This document shows, piece by piece, positions 1 through 7,737 of a stretch of DNA of 35,130 nt. The stretch is from Gomphosphaeria aponina SAG 52.96 = DSM 107014 (lineage in GTDB: Bacteria; Cyanobacteriota; Cyanobacteriia; Cyanobacteriales; Gomphosphaeriaceae): positions 1 to 35,130 of the forward strand of contig JADQBC010000027.1 of the NCBI GenBank assembly GCA_016903655.1, given 5' to 3'. The translations under genes were made by a program, and so were the position numbers. Below the pieces are notes generated by a model. It ran no database searches and had not been told where the DNA came from. It saw nothing but the letters and a program-made list of their open reading frames with translations. The number at the start of each line of letters is the position of its first letter. The stretch's first letter is position 1.

Positions 1-229
1 AAATTTTAGGAGCATCAATGTTATCAAAAAGAAAAATTGCATTTGAATCTAAGTAAGGTACATTCAAGAGAAAAAGTGTATGAAATTACGTTATTAAAGT
101 TGAGCCAAAATCAACACCCCAGGTTTAAACCCCTTGTCTCAACCCCGAAAACCAGCCAGGAATATTTTTCGCATCACCCAGTGAAATTTCCTTTACAATT
201 TTTCAAGAGAGCGAAAAAAGGAGAGAAAA

Positions 230-430
230 TTGGCAACTACTGTAAACTGCGTTCAAGACTGTATTAATGGATGTATTTTAGGAGATAAATGCCCTCACCT
301 CGAACACGCAGCCGAAGCAGCTAAATTTATTAAAGAAACTTCTTTAGATAGTATGTTAGAAATAGCAGAGGCTGCCCGCCTGAAAAAACTTACCGAGTCT
401 CCTAAATGGGTGATCCCCGACGACATTTAA
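230..430 (+). CDS. Conserved four-cysteine small protein
   Basis: Encodes 66 residues. The start is a TTG at 230-232, chosen because a strong AAGGAG ribosome binding site lies just upstream (about 218-223) and no ATG fits. The N-terminus has cysteines at residues 7, 11, 15 and 21 (C-x3-C-x3-C-x5-C) followed by Pro-His; the rest is an acidic amphipathic helix ending in a WVIPDD-type tail. The cysteine spacing could bind a metal or an Fe-S cluster, but that is inference. I recognise it only as the kind of short hypothetical common in cyanobacteria and give no function. It is followed directly by a heptamer repeat array and converges on the acetolactate synthase gene. Confidence 0.7.
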   Translation: MATTVNCVQDCINGCILGDKCPHLEHAAEAAKFIKETSLDSMLEIAEAARLKKLTESPKWVIPDDI

Positions 431-536
431 CAGTTAATGGTTGATGGTTAATGGTTAATGGTTCATTCAACTATCAACCATCAACTATCAACCATTAACT
501 ATCAACCATCAACCATCAACTATCAACCATCAACAG
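431..536. repeat. Heptameric tandem repeat array (GGTTRAT/ATYAACC)
   Basis: About 15 imperfect 7-bp units. The left part reads GGTTAAT/GGTTGAT and the right part the reverse complement (ATCAACC, ACTATCA), meeting at GGTTCATTCAAC near 460-471, so the whole array can fold on itself. It fills the gap between two convergent genes and abuts the stop codon of the acetolactate synthase gene. Confidence 0.9.
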
Positions 537-2396
537 TTAAAGCTTGGTACCGCATTCAGGACAGAAATGGTTAATTGCAGGGTTTTTTGCCCCACAATTA
601 CTGCAATAAATCAACTCAATCGCCTGAGCGAGCTTATTTTTTTCTGGCAGTCCAATCATCTGAGCATTACTCTTACCTGGAGCAACCATCGGATAACAAT
701 TTTCATCCTTAGTTACCTTCACATCTGCCAAAACTGGGCCATCATAGGCTAACATTTCCGCAATTTTATCTGCGAGTTCAGCGCGATCGCTGATTACCAT
801 TCCCTTGACACCATAAGCTTTTGCCAACAGTTCAAAGTCTGGCATTCCCGCCTGCATATTGGAGGAGGAATAACGTTCCCCATAAAAGGCCTGCTGCCAT
901 TGACGCACCATTCCTTGCCAGCCATTATTAATAATGACCGTTTTCACCTTAATATTGTACTGAGCCAAAGTTCCCAACTCTTGCAGATTCATCTGGAAAC
1001 TCGCATCACCACTAATACAGATCACCTGTTCATCTGGCAAAGCCACCTTTGCCCCCATAGCCGCTGGCATACCAAAGCCCATCGTTCCCAACCCCGCGCT
1101 AGAAATCCAACGACGCGGGCCATTTTTCAAGAATTGAGCTGCCCACATTTGATGTTGACCTACATCTGTTGTATAATATCCACAGGGAGCTTGACGACCC
1201 AACTCCACAATTACCTCTTGGGGAGAGAGAGTAGGTTGATGGCGAGGCACAACGAGAGGATAATCTGAGCGCCAGCGTTCAATGCGCTGCAACCAATCTT
1301 GAGTCCTCCCTTGTTTCAAAGGCAGTTCCAACTCCTTAGCTCTTTCGAGAAGTTGTTCTAAAACCAAACCCACATCTCCCACAATTGGCACTTCGGGGCG
1401 GCGATTTTTCCCCACCTCTGCTGGGTCAATATCAATATGAATTACTTTAGCACGGGAGGCAAACTCATCTAACTTCCCAGTCACTCGGTCATCAAACCTT
1501 GCCCCCACAGCAATTAACAAATCACACTCAGTAACAGCAAAATTAGCATAGGCAGTACCGTGCATTCCCAACATTCCCACAGACAGGGAATGATGTTCAT
1601 CAAAAGCACCCAGACCCATCAAAGTTGTAGTTACAGGGATTTGGAAACGCTCTGCCAATTCCTGGATTTGAGCATGGGCATTAGCTGCGATCGCCCCTCC
1701 ACCCACATAGAGCAAAGGTCTTTTTGACTCTTCAATCAAATCTAACGCCGCATTTAATTTACGGGGATTGCCTTTGACAGTGGGACGATATCCTGCTAAT
1801 TTCACCTCACCTGGATTTACTGGCACATAGTCAAACTCTTCTTGCCCCACATCCTTGGGAACATCTATCAAAACTGGCCCTGGACGACCACTGCTGGCAA
1901 TATTAAAAGCTTCTGCTACAATCCTTGCCATATCTCTAGGGTTTCTCACCACATAGGAATGCTTAACTATTGGTAGGGTAATGCCATAAATATCCGTTTC
2001 TTGGAAAGCATCACTCCCAATAGCCGCGCGAGGTACCTGCCCAGTTATTGCTACCATAGGAATTGAGTCCATCTGCGCTGTAGCAATTCCTGTGACTAAG
2101 TTTGTTGCCCCTGGGCCAGAAGTCCCAAAACACACCCCTACTTTTCCTGTAGCGCGGGCATAGCCATCTGCTGCATGGGCTGCTCCTTGTTCATGTCTGA
2201 CTAGGATATGTTTAATATCCCCGAGTCCTTCCGCCCTATACAATTCATCGTAAATTGGCAGTATTGCACCCCCAGGATAGCCAAAAATATGGGTTACGCC
2301 ATGACGACAGAGACTATCGATTAAAGCATAGGCCCCTGTTCGACGTTCGGGAGTAACAGTCAATGGTGGTTTTATTGTTCTCGTACTTGAAACCAT
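537..2396 (-). CDS. ilvB: Acetolactate synthase large subunit with C-terminal zinc ribbon
   Basis: Thiamine-diphosphate enzyme that condenses two pyruvates, or pyruvate with 2-oxobutyrate, in the first common step of branched-chain amino acid synthesis. Of the 619 residues, the N-terminal ThDP domain carries the catalytic glutamate ([17 protein letters not shown]69) and the AITGQVPR loop. A central FAD/Rossmann region follows. The C-terminal domain has the ThDP motif GDASFQMN...[14 protein letters not shown]. The last 25 or so residues are unusual: CSNCG (C598, C601) and CPECG (C612, C615) form a zinc-ribbon-like tail beyond the normal IlvB end (MIGLPEK). The small subunit gene is not in the window. 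The stop codon touches a heptamer repeat array. The family assignment is certain; the role of the tail is unknown. Confidence 0.96.
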   Translation of the reverse strand: MVSSTRTIKPPLTVTPERRTGAYALIDSLCRHGVTHIFGYPGGAILPIYDELYRAEGLGDIKHILVRHEQGAAHAADGYARATGKVGVCFGTSGPGATNLVTGIATAQMDSIPMVAITGQVPRAAIGSDAFQETDIYGITLPIVKHSYVVRNPRDMARIVAEAFNIASSGRPGPVLIDVPKDVGQEEFDYVPVNPGEVKLAGYRPTVKGNPRKLNAALDLIEESKRPLLYVGGGAIAANAHAQIQELAERFQIPVTTTLMGLGAFDEHHSLSVGMLGMHGTAYANFAVTECDLLIAVGARFDDRVTGKLDEFASRAKVIHIDIDPAEVGKNRRPEVPIVGDVGLVLEQLLERAKELELPLKQGRTQDWLQRIERWRSDYPLVVPRHQPTLSPQEVIVELGRQAPCGYYTTDVGQHQMWAAQFLKNGPRRWISSAGLGTMGFGMPAAMGAKVALPDEQVICISGDASFQMNLQELGTLAQYNIKVKTVIINNGWQGMVRQWQQAFYGERYSSSNMQAGMPDFELLAKAYGVKGMVISDRAELADKIAEMLAYDGPVLADVKVTKDENCYPMVAPGKSNAQMIGLPEKNKLAQAIELIYCSNCGAKNPAINHFCPECGTKL

Positions 2397-2608
2397 TTTG
2401 TCCCCTTCCTACTTTAGGTCTTTTTCTCTTTATCTTTAATTTTGTTGCTAATGATGCAACTAGGAAAACGATTACTTGCTATTAAATAATATTTTAATTT
2501 TAAGCTAATTTTAAGCTGAATGGCCTTTTTTCCTTGTTAAACAAAGCTTTCTATGTCAAATTTCCCTGTGGGAGTCTGAGGGCTTGCTGACCAATACCCA
2601 AAAAATTG

Positions 2609-3136
2609 TTACAATTCTTCATATTTTGCCAAGAAAATCCTGAAAAATTCAGTAGCAGAGCAGCGCACTTGCAAACCTGGAGCTTTTACCCACCAACCCA
2701 GAGTTGTTTGGGGGTTGCTCCACAAATGCAGATGGGCTACTGCTGGTTCAGCATAAAAACTATTTGCCCCTGCAAGAGAACTCCAGTGGGTAAAATAGTC
2801 ATGGCTAAGACGGTGGAGCGGAAAATTACCAGTTAAGGGAACTCCCCAACCATCTACCGCCATCAAAGCTTTCACTTGACCACCAGCAAATTCCCAGGCG
2901 ATCGCCGCTCCCATTGCTCCCACTACTCCTGCACTAAAACAAATAAATAGCACAGGTTCTGCCCGAGACGGCTTTCCTTTAGATTTATGTAAGAATCTCA
3001 ATACATCACTCCCTGAGTAAGCGCTTTTGTCTTGAGTGGGAAAAATCAGCCATTCTACTGGTGCTGTTGTTACCCCCAGTAGGAAACTTGCTGTTAATTC
3101 CTGCTGATGTATTCCTGGAACTATGATTACTGTCAT
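2609..3136 (-). CDS. Alpha/beta-hydrolase-like conserved protein
   Basis: A 175-residue protein. It starts with a short beta-strand and VPGIH (an oxyanion-type loop after the first strand). It has a nucleophile-elbow-like CFSAG motif with S68, where the usual first glycine of GxSxG is cysteine. D95 (AVDGWG) and H108/H112 are possible acid and base, but the triad is only inferred. It is short for an alpha/beta hydrolase and lacks a lid. It lies 212 bp upstream of the acetolactate synthase gene on the same strand; no shared operon is evident. It matches the general look of cyanobacterial hypotheticals annotated as hydrolase-like; the substrate is unknown. Confidence 0.7.
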   Translation of the reverse strand: MTVIIVPGIHQQELTASFLLGVTTAPVEWLIFPTQDKSAYSGSDVLRFLHKSKGKPSRAEPVLFICFSAGVVGAMGAAIAWEFAGGQVKALMAVDGWGVPLTGNFPLHRLSHDYFTHWSSLAGANSFYAEPAVAHLHLWSNPQTTLGWWVKAPGLQVRCSATEFFRIFLAKYEEL

Positions 3137-3176
3137 TAATCCCCAATCGCCTTAGCTTGCCTTGCTTTCAACTGTA

Positions 3177-3212
3177 AATGGTTAATGGTTCATTCAACTA
3201 TCAACTATCAAC
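3177..3212. repeat. Short heptameric repeat array
   Basis: AATGGTTAATGGTTCATTC followed by AACTATC repeats: the same GGTT-CATTC-AACTATCAAC arrangement as the larger arrays elsewhere in the window. It leads directly into the 48-bp palindromic repeat array. Confidence 0.75.
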
Positions 3213-3356
3213 AATGTTCATTCACGAGAGGGCGCTAAAGCGCAACTACTAACTCTTAACAATGTTCATTCACGCGAGGGCGCTAAAGCGCAACTACTAA
3301 CTCTTAACAATGTTCATTCACGCGAGGGCGCTAAAGCGCAACTACTAACTCTTAAC
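3213..3356. repeat. Three tandem 48-bp palindrome-containing repeats
   Basis: Three nearly identical 48-bp units begin at 3213, 3261 and 3309. Each starts with AATGTTCATT and contains the palindrome GCGCTAAAGCGC followed by AACTACTAAC. There are no spacers between units, so this is not CRISPR. The last unit supplies the final three codons and the TAG stop of the minus-strand TPR gene. Confidence 0.95.
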
Positions 3357-5246
3357 TGCTTTCCCCAATTTAACGAAAACCTCCCCTAATTTTTGATCCA
3401 AATTAGCAGAATTAGGATTGATTTCTCTAGCCCGATTGTAAGCAGTAACTGCTGCGGACAACCAAGCATCATTCTTTAAACAAATATCCCCCAAAGCAGA
3501 ATAATATAACTCTGATTGATTATCTAAAATAGTTGCTTGTTGATAATAATATTTTGCCTCTTCTAACTTTTGTTGCTTTTCCAGCATTCTACCTAAATGA
3601 TAATTATATTCAGGTTCTTGGGGGTGATTTTCTACAGCATGAGTATAATACTCCATCGCCTCTTCCCAATATCCTTGTCTATCTAAAACTTGACCGATTT
3701 TAAAAGATATGGCTGCATTTTTCGGTTGCACCATAAAGGCTGTTTGATAGAAAAATAAAGCTTGAGTTAACAGTTTTTTTCGGGCGAGAGCATCTCCTAA
3801 TTGTAAATAGATTTCTGGAGCATCAGGTTTAATTGCCAATGCTTGATGATAAACTTGTAGATAGTCAGGTTGAAGAGCGATCGCCTGCTCATAAGACTCC
3901 ATTGCTGCTTGTAAATATCCCTTCCCTAACTGTTGTTGTGCATTGCCTAAATGGGCGTAAATTTCTGGTGACTTGGGATTAATTTCTAGCCCTTGCTGAT
4001 AACAAACTATAGCCTCTTCCAATTTTCCCAACTCAACTAAAACTTCTCCCAAACCAATATAACCTTCAATCAAATTAGGATTTAATTTCAATTCAGTCCG
4101 ATAAGACTCAACCGCTGCTTCTAAGTCTCCCTTTTCCCTGAAAGCATCTGCATTATTCGGCTCTTGTGGTAACTTGGGAATTGCAATAGGAAGATTTTCT
4201 AAAATAAGTGGCCGCTGTTGCTGAGTTTCCTGCCATTGAGACAATAATGCTAACTTTTCTGCTAAATAAGACTGAGGTTTAATTGCAAGAGAACGACGAT
4301 AACAAGCGATCGCTTGTTCCAATTCTCCGTTTTGCTCAAAAAATTCCCCCTTTTGCTGATAAACTTCGGGAGCATTTGGATATAACTTAATTGCCTGATT
4401 ATAAGCATTAAGTGCCTCATCCATTTCATGTTGTTGAAAAAAGAGATTTCCAAGACTCGTAAAAACCCAAACTGGTTGTTGAGGATTTAACTCAATTGTT
4501 TTTTGATAACTTTCAATAGCTGCTGCGTAATCACCCTGTTGAGTTTGACATTGAGCCAAACCCCGATAGGCAGCTTCATTATCTGCTTGTAACTTTAAAG
4601 CTTCATGATAAACATTAAGGGCTTCTAGATAATGCTTTTGTTGAAAAAGCAGACTACCGAGACTGGTAAAAACCCAAACTGGCTGTTGGGAATTTAACTC
4701 AATTGCTTTTTGGTAATTCTTTAGCGCTGCAAGATTATTACCCTGATAAGTTTGACATTGAGCCAAACCCCGATAAGCATCAGCATTATCCGAGTGCAGT
4801 TTAATTGCTGCTTTATAAGCAGCTTCTGCCTCATCTATTTTCCCCTCGAGCAACAGCAGATTGCCCAGACTGGTAAAAACCCAAACTGGTTGTTGAGGAT
4901 TTAACTCCATCGCTTTTTGGTAACTTTGAATTGCCCCTGTATGATCACCCAGAGAAGTTTTGCATTGAGCCAAACCGCGATAAGCATCAGCATTGTCAGG
5001 CTGTAAAGCAATCAAATTCAAATAGGCAGCCTGTGCCCCATCAAATTTTGCTTGTTGCAAGAGAAGATTTGCTAAACTAGCAAACACCCACGTAGGTTGT
5101 TGAGGATTTAATTGAATAGCCTTTTGATAATATTGGAGCGCTTTTTCATAATCCCCCATAATTTCCTGCTCATAGCCTAAGCTCAAATAATCTGCTGCTG
5201 ACTTTTCTTGAGCATTATTACCCAGCATTGAATCTTCTTTATCCAT
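3345..5246 (-). CDS. TPR repeat protein with four 69-residue internal repeats
   Basis: A 633-residue protein made almost only of tetratricopeptide repeats (about 15), with no signal peptide, membrane segment or catalytic domain visible. In the N-terminal half, double-TPR units recur exactly every 69 residues: the PQQPxWVFxSL motif has its tryptophan at 53, 122, 191 and 260. This points to recent tandem duplication. The C-terminal half has more diverged TPRs. TPR superhelices bind peptides or partner proteins. Its neighbours are glycosyltransferases and TPR-glycosyltransferase fusions, so a scaffold role in glycan assembly is plausible but inferred. Its final codons and stop come from a 48-bp repeat unit, so the original C-terminus may have been altered. 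HIP1 sites at 3877-3884 and 4306-4313 encode the AIA of two TPRs. M7 is an alternative start. Confidence 0.9.
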   Translation of the reverse strand: MDKEDSMLGNNAQEKSAADYLSLGYEQEIMGDYEKALQYYQKAIQLNPQQPTWVFASLANLLLQQAKFDGAQAAYLNLIALQPDNADAYRGLAQCKTSLGDHTGAIQSYQKAMELNPQQPVWVFTSLGNLLLLEGKIDEAEAAYKAAIKLHSDNADAYRGLAQCQTYQGNNLAALKNYQKAIELNSQQPVWVFTSLGSLLFQQKHYLEALNVYHEALKLQADNEAAYRGLAQCQTQQGDYAAAIESYQKTIELNPQQPVWVFTSLGNLFFQQHEMDEALNAYNQAIKLYPNAPEVYQQKGEFFEQNGELEQAIACYRRSLAIKPQSYLAEKLALLSQWQETQQQRPLILENLPIAIPKLPQEPNNADAFREKGDLEAAVESYRTELKLNPNLIEGYIGLGEVLVELGKLEEAIVCYQQGLEINPKSPEIYAHLGNAQQQLGKGYLQAAMESYEQAIALQPDYLQVYHQALAIKPDAPEIYLQLGDALARKKLLTQALFFYQTAFMVQPKNAAISFKIGQVLDRQGYWEEAMEYYTHAVENHPQEPEYNYHLGRMLEKQQKLEEAKYYYQQATILDNQSELYYSALGDICLKNDAWLSAAVTAYNRAREINPNSANLDQKLGEVFVKLGKAVKS

Positions 5247-5271
5247 TTAATTTTTCTTGACACTCTTCTTG

Positions 5272-5343
5272 TAATGGTTGATAGTTAATAGTTAATGGTT
5301 AATGGTTCATTCAACCGTCAACCATCAACTATCAACTATCAAC
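5272..5343. repeat. Heptameric repeat array with central dyad
   Basis: About ten 7-bp units. The left half is GGTTGAT/AGTTAAT/GGTTAAT and the right half is its complement (CATCAAC, TATCAAC), meeting at GGTTCATTCAACC (about 5298-5310). Same design as the array at 431-536. Confidence 0.9.
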
Positions 5344-5520
5344 AATGTTCATTAACGAGAGGGCGCTAAAGCGCAACTACTAACTATTAACAATGTTCAT
5401 TGACGAGAGGGCGCTAAAGCGCAACTACTAAAATGTTCATTAACGAGAGGGCGCTAAAGCGCAACTACTAACTATTAACAATGTTCATTGACGAGAGGGC
5501 GCTAAAGCGCAACTACTAAC
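5344..5520. repeat. Four tandem 40-48-bp palindrome-containing repeats
   Basis: Units begin at 5344, 5392, 5432 and 5480. All carry AATGTTCATT, then ACGAGAGG, then GCGCTAAAGCGC and AACTACTAA. The second and fourth units lack part of the CTATTAAC tail. The array runs right up to the first possible start codon of the next gene (5522). It has the same orientation as the array at 3213. Confidence 0.95.
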
Positions 5521-5521
5521 C

Positions 5522-7240
5522 ATGAACCATCAACGATTAACTATGATACCCTTTCAAGCTCAAAAAGAGTATCTGTATGTCAAACCAACAGAAAACAAGG
5601 TAAATATAACTATATTTTCCGTACCAAAACCCTTCTCTGGTTTAATTGGGACAATTCAGAGAAATGCTATTCTGAGCTGGAGTAAGCTCAAGCTAGCTTC
5701 CCAAATTATCCTTTTTGGCGATGAAGAAGGTACAGGAGCTTTATGTCAGGAGTTAGGAATTTGTCATGTGCCAGAGGTAACACTGAATGAATATGGCACA
5801 CCCATGTTGGATGGAATTTTTGCCGAGGTAGAAAAACAGGCAAACTCCGAGATAGTTGCTTATGTAAATGCAGATATTATTTTAATGAATGATTTTACAG
5901 AAGCCATTACCGCAGTATCGGAAGAACTTGATAAGTTTCTGATGATTGGCAGACGCTGGAATATTGATCTTTTCAAGGAATTATCATTTGCAGCCAACTG
6001 GGAAGAGAGTTTACGCTCCTTGGTTGGGAAGCAGGGTTGTCTTGCTCCCCACGACGCAAAAGATTACTTTGTTTTTCCCAAACATTTATATGCCAAGATA
6101 CCTCCATTCGCCGTTGGGAGAGGGTATTGGGATAACTGGATGGTAAATGAAGCTCTCAACAGAGGTTATCCATTGGTAGATGCTAGTTTAGCTGTACTAG
6201 CAGTACACCAAGAACATACTTATATCCATGTGCAAGGGGGCAAAAATGAGGCATATATGGGAAAAGAGGCGCAAAGAAATAAAACTGCTGGGAATGTAAA
6301 TGGGAGAGGGACAATTTCTGAAGCTAACTGGCAGCTAAAAACTTGGCAGTGGAAAAATTTACCCACCGTGAGTGTGATTATTACTTCTAAGTCTGCTGGC
6401 CAAGAGTTGACTGTGGCAAGTATTCTTTCGGAAACTTATGCAGACTATGAAATTATTGTAGCAGATGATGGGGTAGGGAAGGAAAGTGAGCCAGGAAAAA
6501 TTCGCTATTTCCCAGGAGAAAAACTCGGAGTATTAGCTGCTGGCAATTATGGGTTGAAATTGGCGCGAGGGGAATTTGTACTTTTTCTCAATGCTGATTG
6601 TTTGTTGTTACCAGGAGCCTTAGCAGCGCAAGTAGCTTGTTTTGCAGCAGAGGCATCTACTTTAGACTTAGTATTGAGTAGTTGGCAGTTAAACCCAAAA
6701 GAAAAAAGCGCCAGAGACGGAGGAGCAATGGTAGAGCCTTGGAAGTATCTCCCAGATTTAGAAGATGTGCATATTTGGAAACTTTGGCAGCTCTGGCAAC
6801 CTCTGAGTAACAGCCAAATAATGTATCGGCGAGATCGTCTGAATCTCATTGGAGGGTTTGACACTCGCTTAGAGCCACAAGCTGCTATGGTAGATGTGGT
6901 GCTGCGTCTTATTGCACTCAAGGGTTGCAGAGCAAAGTGGCTACGAGAGCCCACTTGTAATTGTTTAAAAAATAATTTTAATCATAATTTAGAACCAATG
7001 AAAATAGCCCAAGATGCTGAAAAAGTTATCGATAATTTTTTTAGTGGAGCTGAGGTAAAAGAATGGATGCGTCTCTTAGAAGATCGCGCTCGTTTGACAA
7101 CAATGGAATGGCTAGCCTGGCTCATGTATTCTCATAAAAAATTCACTGAAATGTCTAATTATATTAATAAATCTTTAAAGTATATACCAGCAGAAAAACC
7201 TTTACCAGCTTGGCAAGAGCAATTGCAAAAATTCTCATAA
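5522..7240 (+). CDS. Two-domain glycosyltransferase (N-terminal GT-A-like plus GT2)
   Basis: A 572-residue protein. Residues about 27-240 look like a nucleotide-diphospho-sugar transferase fold (VNITIFSVPKPFSG start, NAD at 116-118 as a DxD-like metal site). Residues about 280-480 are a GT2 domain (PTVSVIITSK, IIVADDG, FLNAD with the aspartate near 359, and the ARGEFVLFLNAD context). It probably transfers sugars in the cytoplasm onto a surface glycan; donor and acceptor are unknown. The ATG at 5522 and the next six codons are made of heptamer-repeat sequence, and M8 (5543) is an equally good or better start. The TAA stop at 7238-7240 is the first triplet of the downstream repeat array. No convincing ribosome binding site is seen at either start. 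Confidence 0.85.
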   Translation: MNHQRLTMIPFQAQKEYLYVKPTENKVNITIFSVPKPFSGLIGTIQRNAILSWSKLKLASQIILFGDEEGTGALCQELGICHVPEVTLNEYGTPMLDGIFAEVEKQANSEIVAYVNADIILMNDFTEAITAVSEELDKFLMIGRRWNIDLFKELSFAANWEESLRSLVGKQGCLAPHDAKDYFVFPKHLYAKIPPFAVGRGYWDNWMVNEALNRGYPLVDASLAVLAVHQEHTYIHVQGGKNEAYMGKEAQRNKTAGNVNGRGTISEANWQLKTWQWKNLPTVSVIITSKSAGQELTVASILSETYADYEIIVADDGVGKESEPGKIRYFPGEKLGVLAAGNYGLKLARGEFVLFLNADCLLLPGALAAQVACFAAEASTLDLVLSSWQLNPKEKSARDGGAMVEPWKYLPDLEDVHIWKLWQLWQPLSNSQIMYRRDRLNLIGGFDTRLEPQAAMVDVVLRLIALKGCRAKWLREPTCNCLKNNFNHNLEPMKIAQDAEKVIDNFFSGAEVKEWMRLLEDRARLTTMEWLAWLMYSHKKFTEMSNYINKSLKYIPAEKPLPAWQEQLQKFS

Positions 7241-7471
7241 ACATTGTTAGTAGTTGCGCTTTAGCGCGCCCTCTCGTCAATAAACATTGTTAGTAGTTGC
7301 GCTTTAGCGCGGCCTCTCGTCAATAAACATTGTTAGTAGTTGCGCTTTAGCGCGGACTCTCGTCAATAAACATTGTTAGTAGTTGCGCTTTAGAGCGGCC
7401 TCTCGACAATAAACATTGTTAGTAGTTGCGCTTTAGCGCGCACTCTAGTCAATAAACATTGTTAGTAGTTG
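7238..7471. repeat. Five tandem 43-bp repeats plus a partial unit, reverse orientation
   Basis: Units start at 7238, 7281, 7324, 7367 and 7410, exactly 43 bp apart, with a partial sixth at 7453-7471. The core TAGTAGTTGCGCTTTAGCGC is the reverse complement of the arrays at 3213 and 5344. The fourth unit breaks the palindrome (TTTAGAGC). The first TAA is the stop codon of the upstream glycosyltransferase. Confidence 0.95.
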
Positions 7472-7510
7472 ATGGTTGGTTAATAGTTAATGGTTGATGG
7501 TTAATGGTTT
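7472..7510. repeat. Heptameric repeats, single orientation
   Basis: GGTTGGTTAATAGTTAATGG followed by GGTTGAT and GGTTAAT units. Only one arm is present, unlike the other heptamer arrays. It joins directly to the 43-bp array. Confidence 0.8.
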
Positions 7511-7576
7511 ATTAGACATGAGTGCGAAACTAAAACCAAAATCAATTTTTATATTTATTTCATGTAAAACTCTCCC

Positions 7577-7660
7577 TACTCCGCAACTCCGCAACTCCGC
7601 TACTAATAGAATGCATGCAAAAAGTTTATTCAAGTAGGCGCTAAAGCGCAACTACCAACT
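7577..7660. repeat. CTCCGCAA tandem repeat and an isolated palindromic repeat unit
   Basis: About 7577-7604 holds three short tandem copies of ACTCCGCA. About 7624-7660 holds a single diverged copy of the palindromic repeat (GGCGCTAAAGCGCAACTACC) in the same orientation as the 5344 array. Together with the arrays before it, this fills most of the 497-bp gap between the two glycosyltransferase genes. Confidence 0.7.
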
Positions 7661-7674
7661 AAACAGCAGGGGGC

Positions 7675-7703
7675 TTGACAAAAATCAGATGAGCGTGTAG
7701 AGT
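7675..7703 (+). promoter_or_regulatory. Sigma-70-type promoter for the 7738 gene
   Basis: A perfect -35 box TTGACA (7675-7680), a 17-bp spacer and a -10-like TAGAGT (7698-7703, 4 of 6 matches), ending 34 bp before the ATG. The same pair of boxes with the same spacing precedes the 10200 gene. Predicted from sequence only. Confidence 0.6.
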
Positions 7704-7737
7704 ATAACCCATTGTTTCCAGCAAAGAGCAAGAAAAA

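Noticed and set aside
18-56. 12-residue ORF (MLSKRKIAFESK) with AGGAG 5 bp upstream
   Set aside because: Possible leader peptide, but too short and at the window edge; no attenuator structure follows.
37-267. 76-codon ORF at the left edge
   Set aside because: Overlaps the well-supported small gene at 230 in another frame, has no ribosome binding site and no protein-like pattern. The first 229 bases hold nothing else I can support.
3213-7471. Regular 43-48-bp repeat arrays that could suggest CRISPR
   Set aside because: Units are directly abutting with no unique spacers, the palindrome is internal to each unit, and no cas genes are present.
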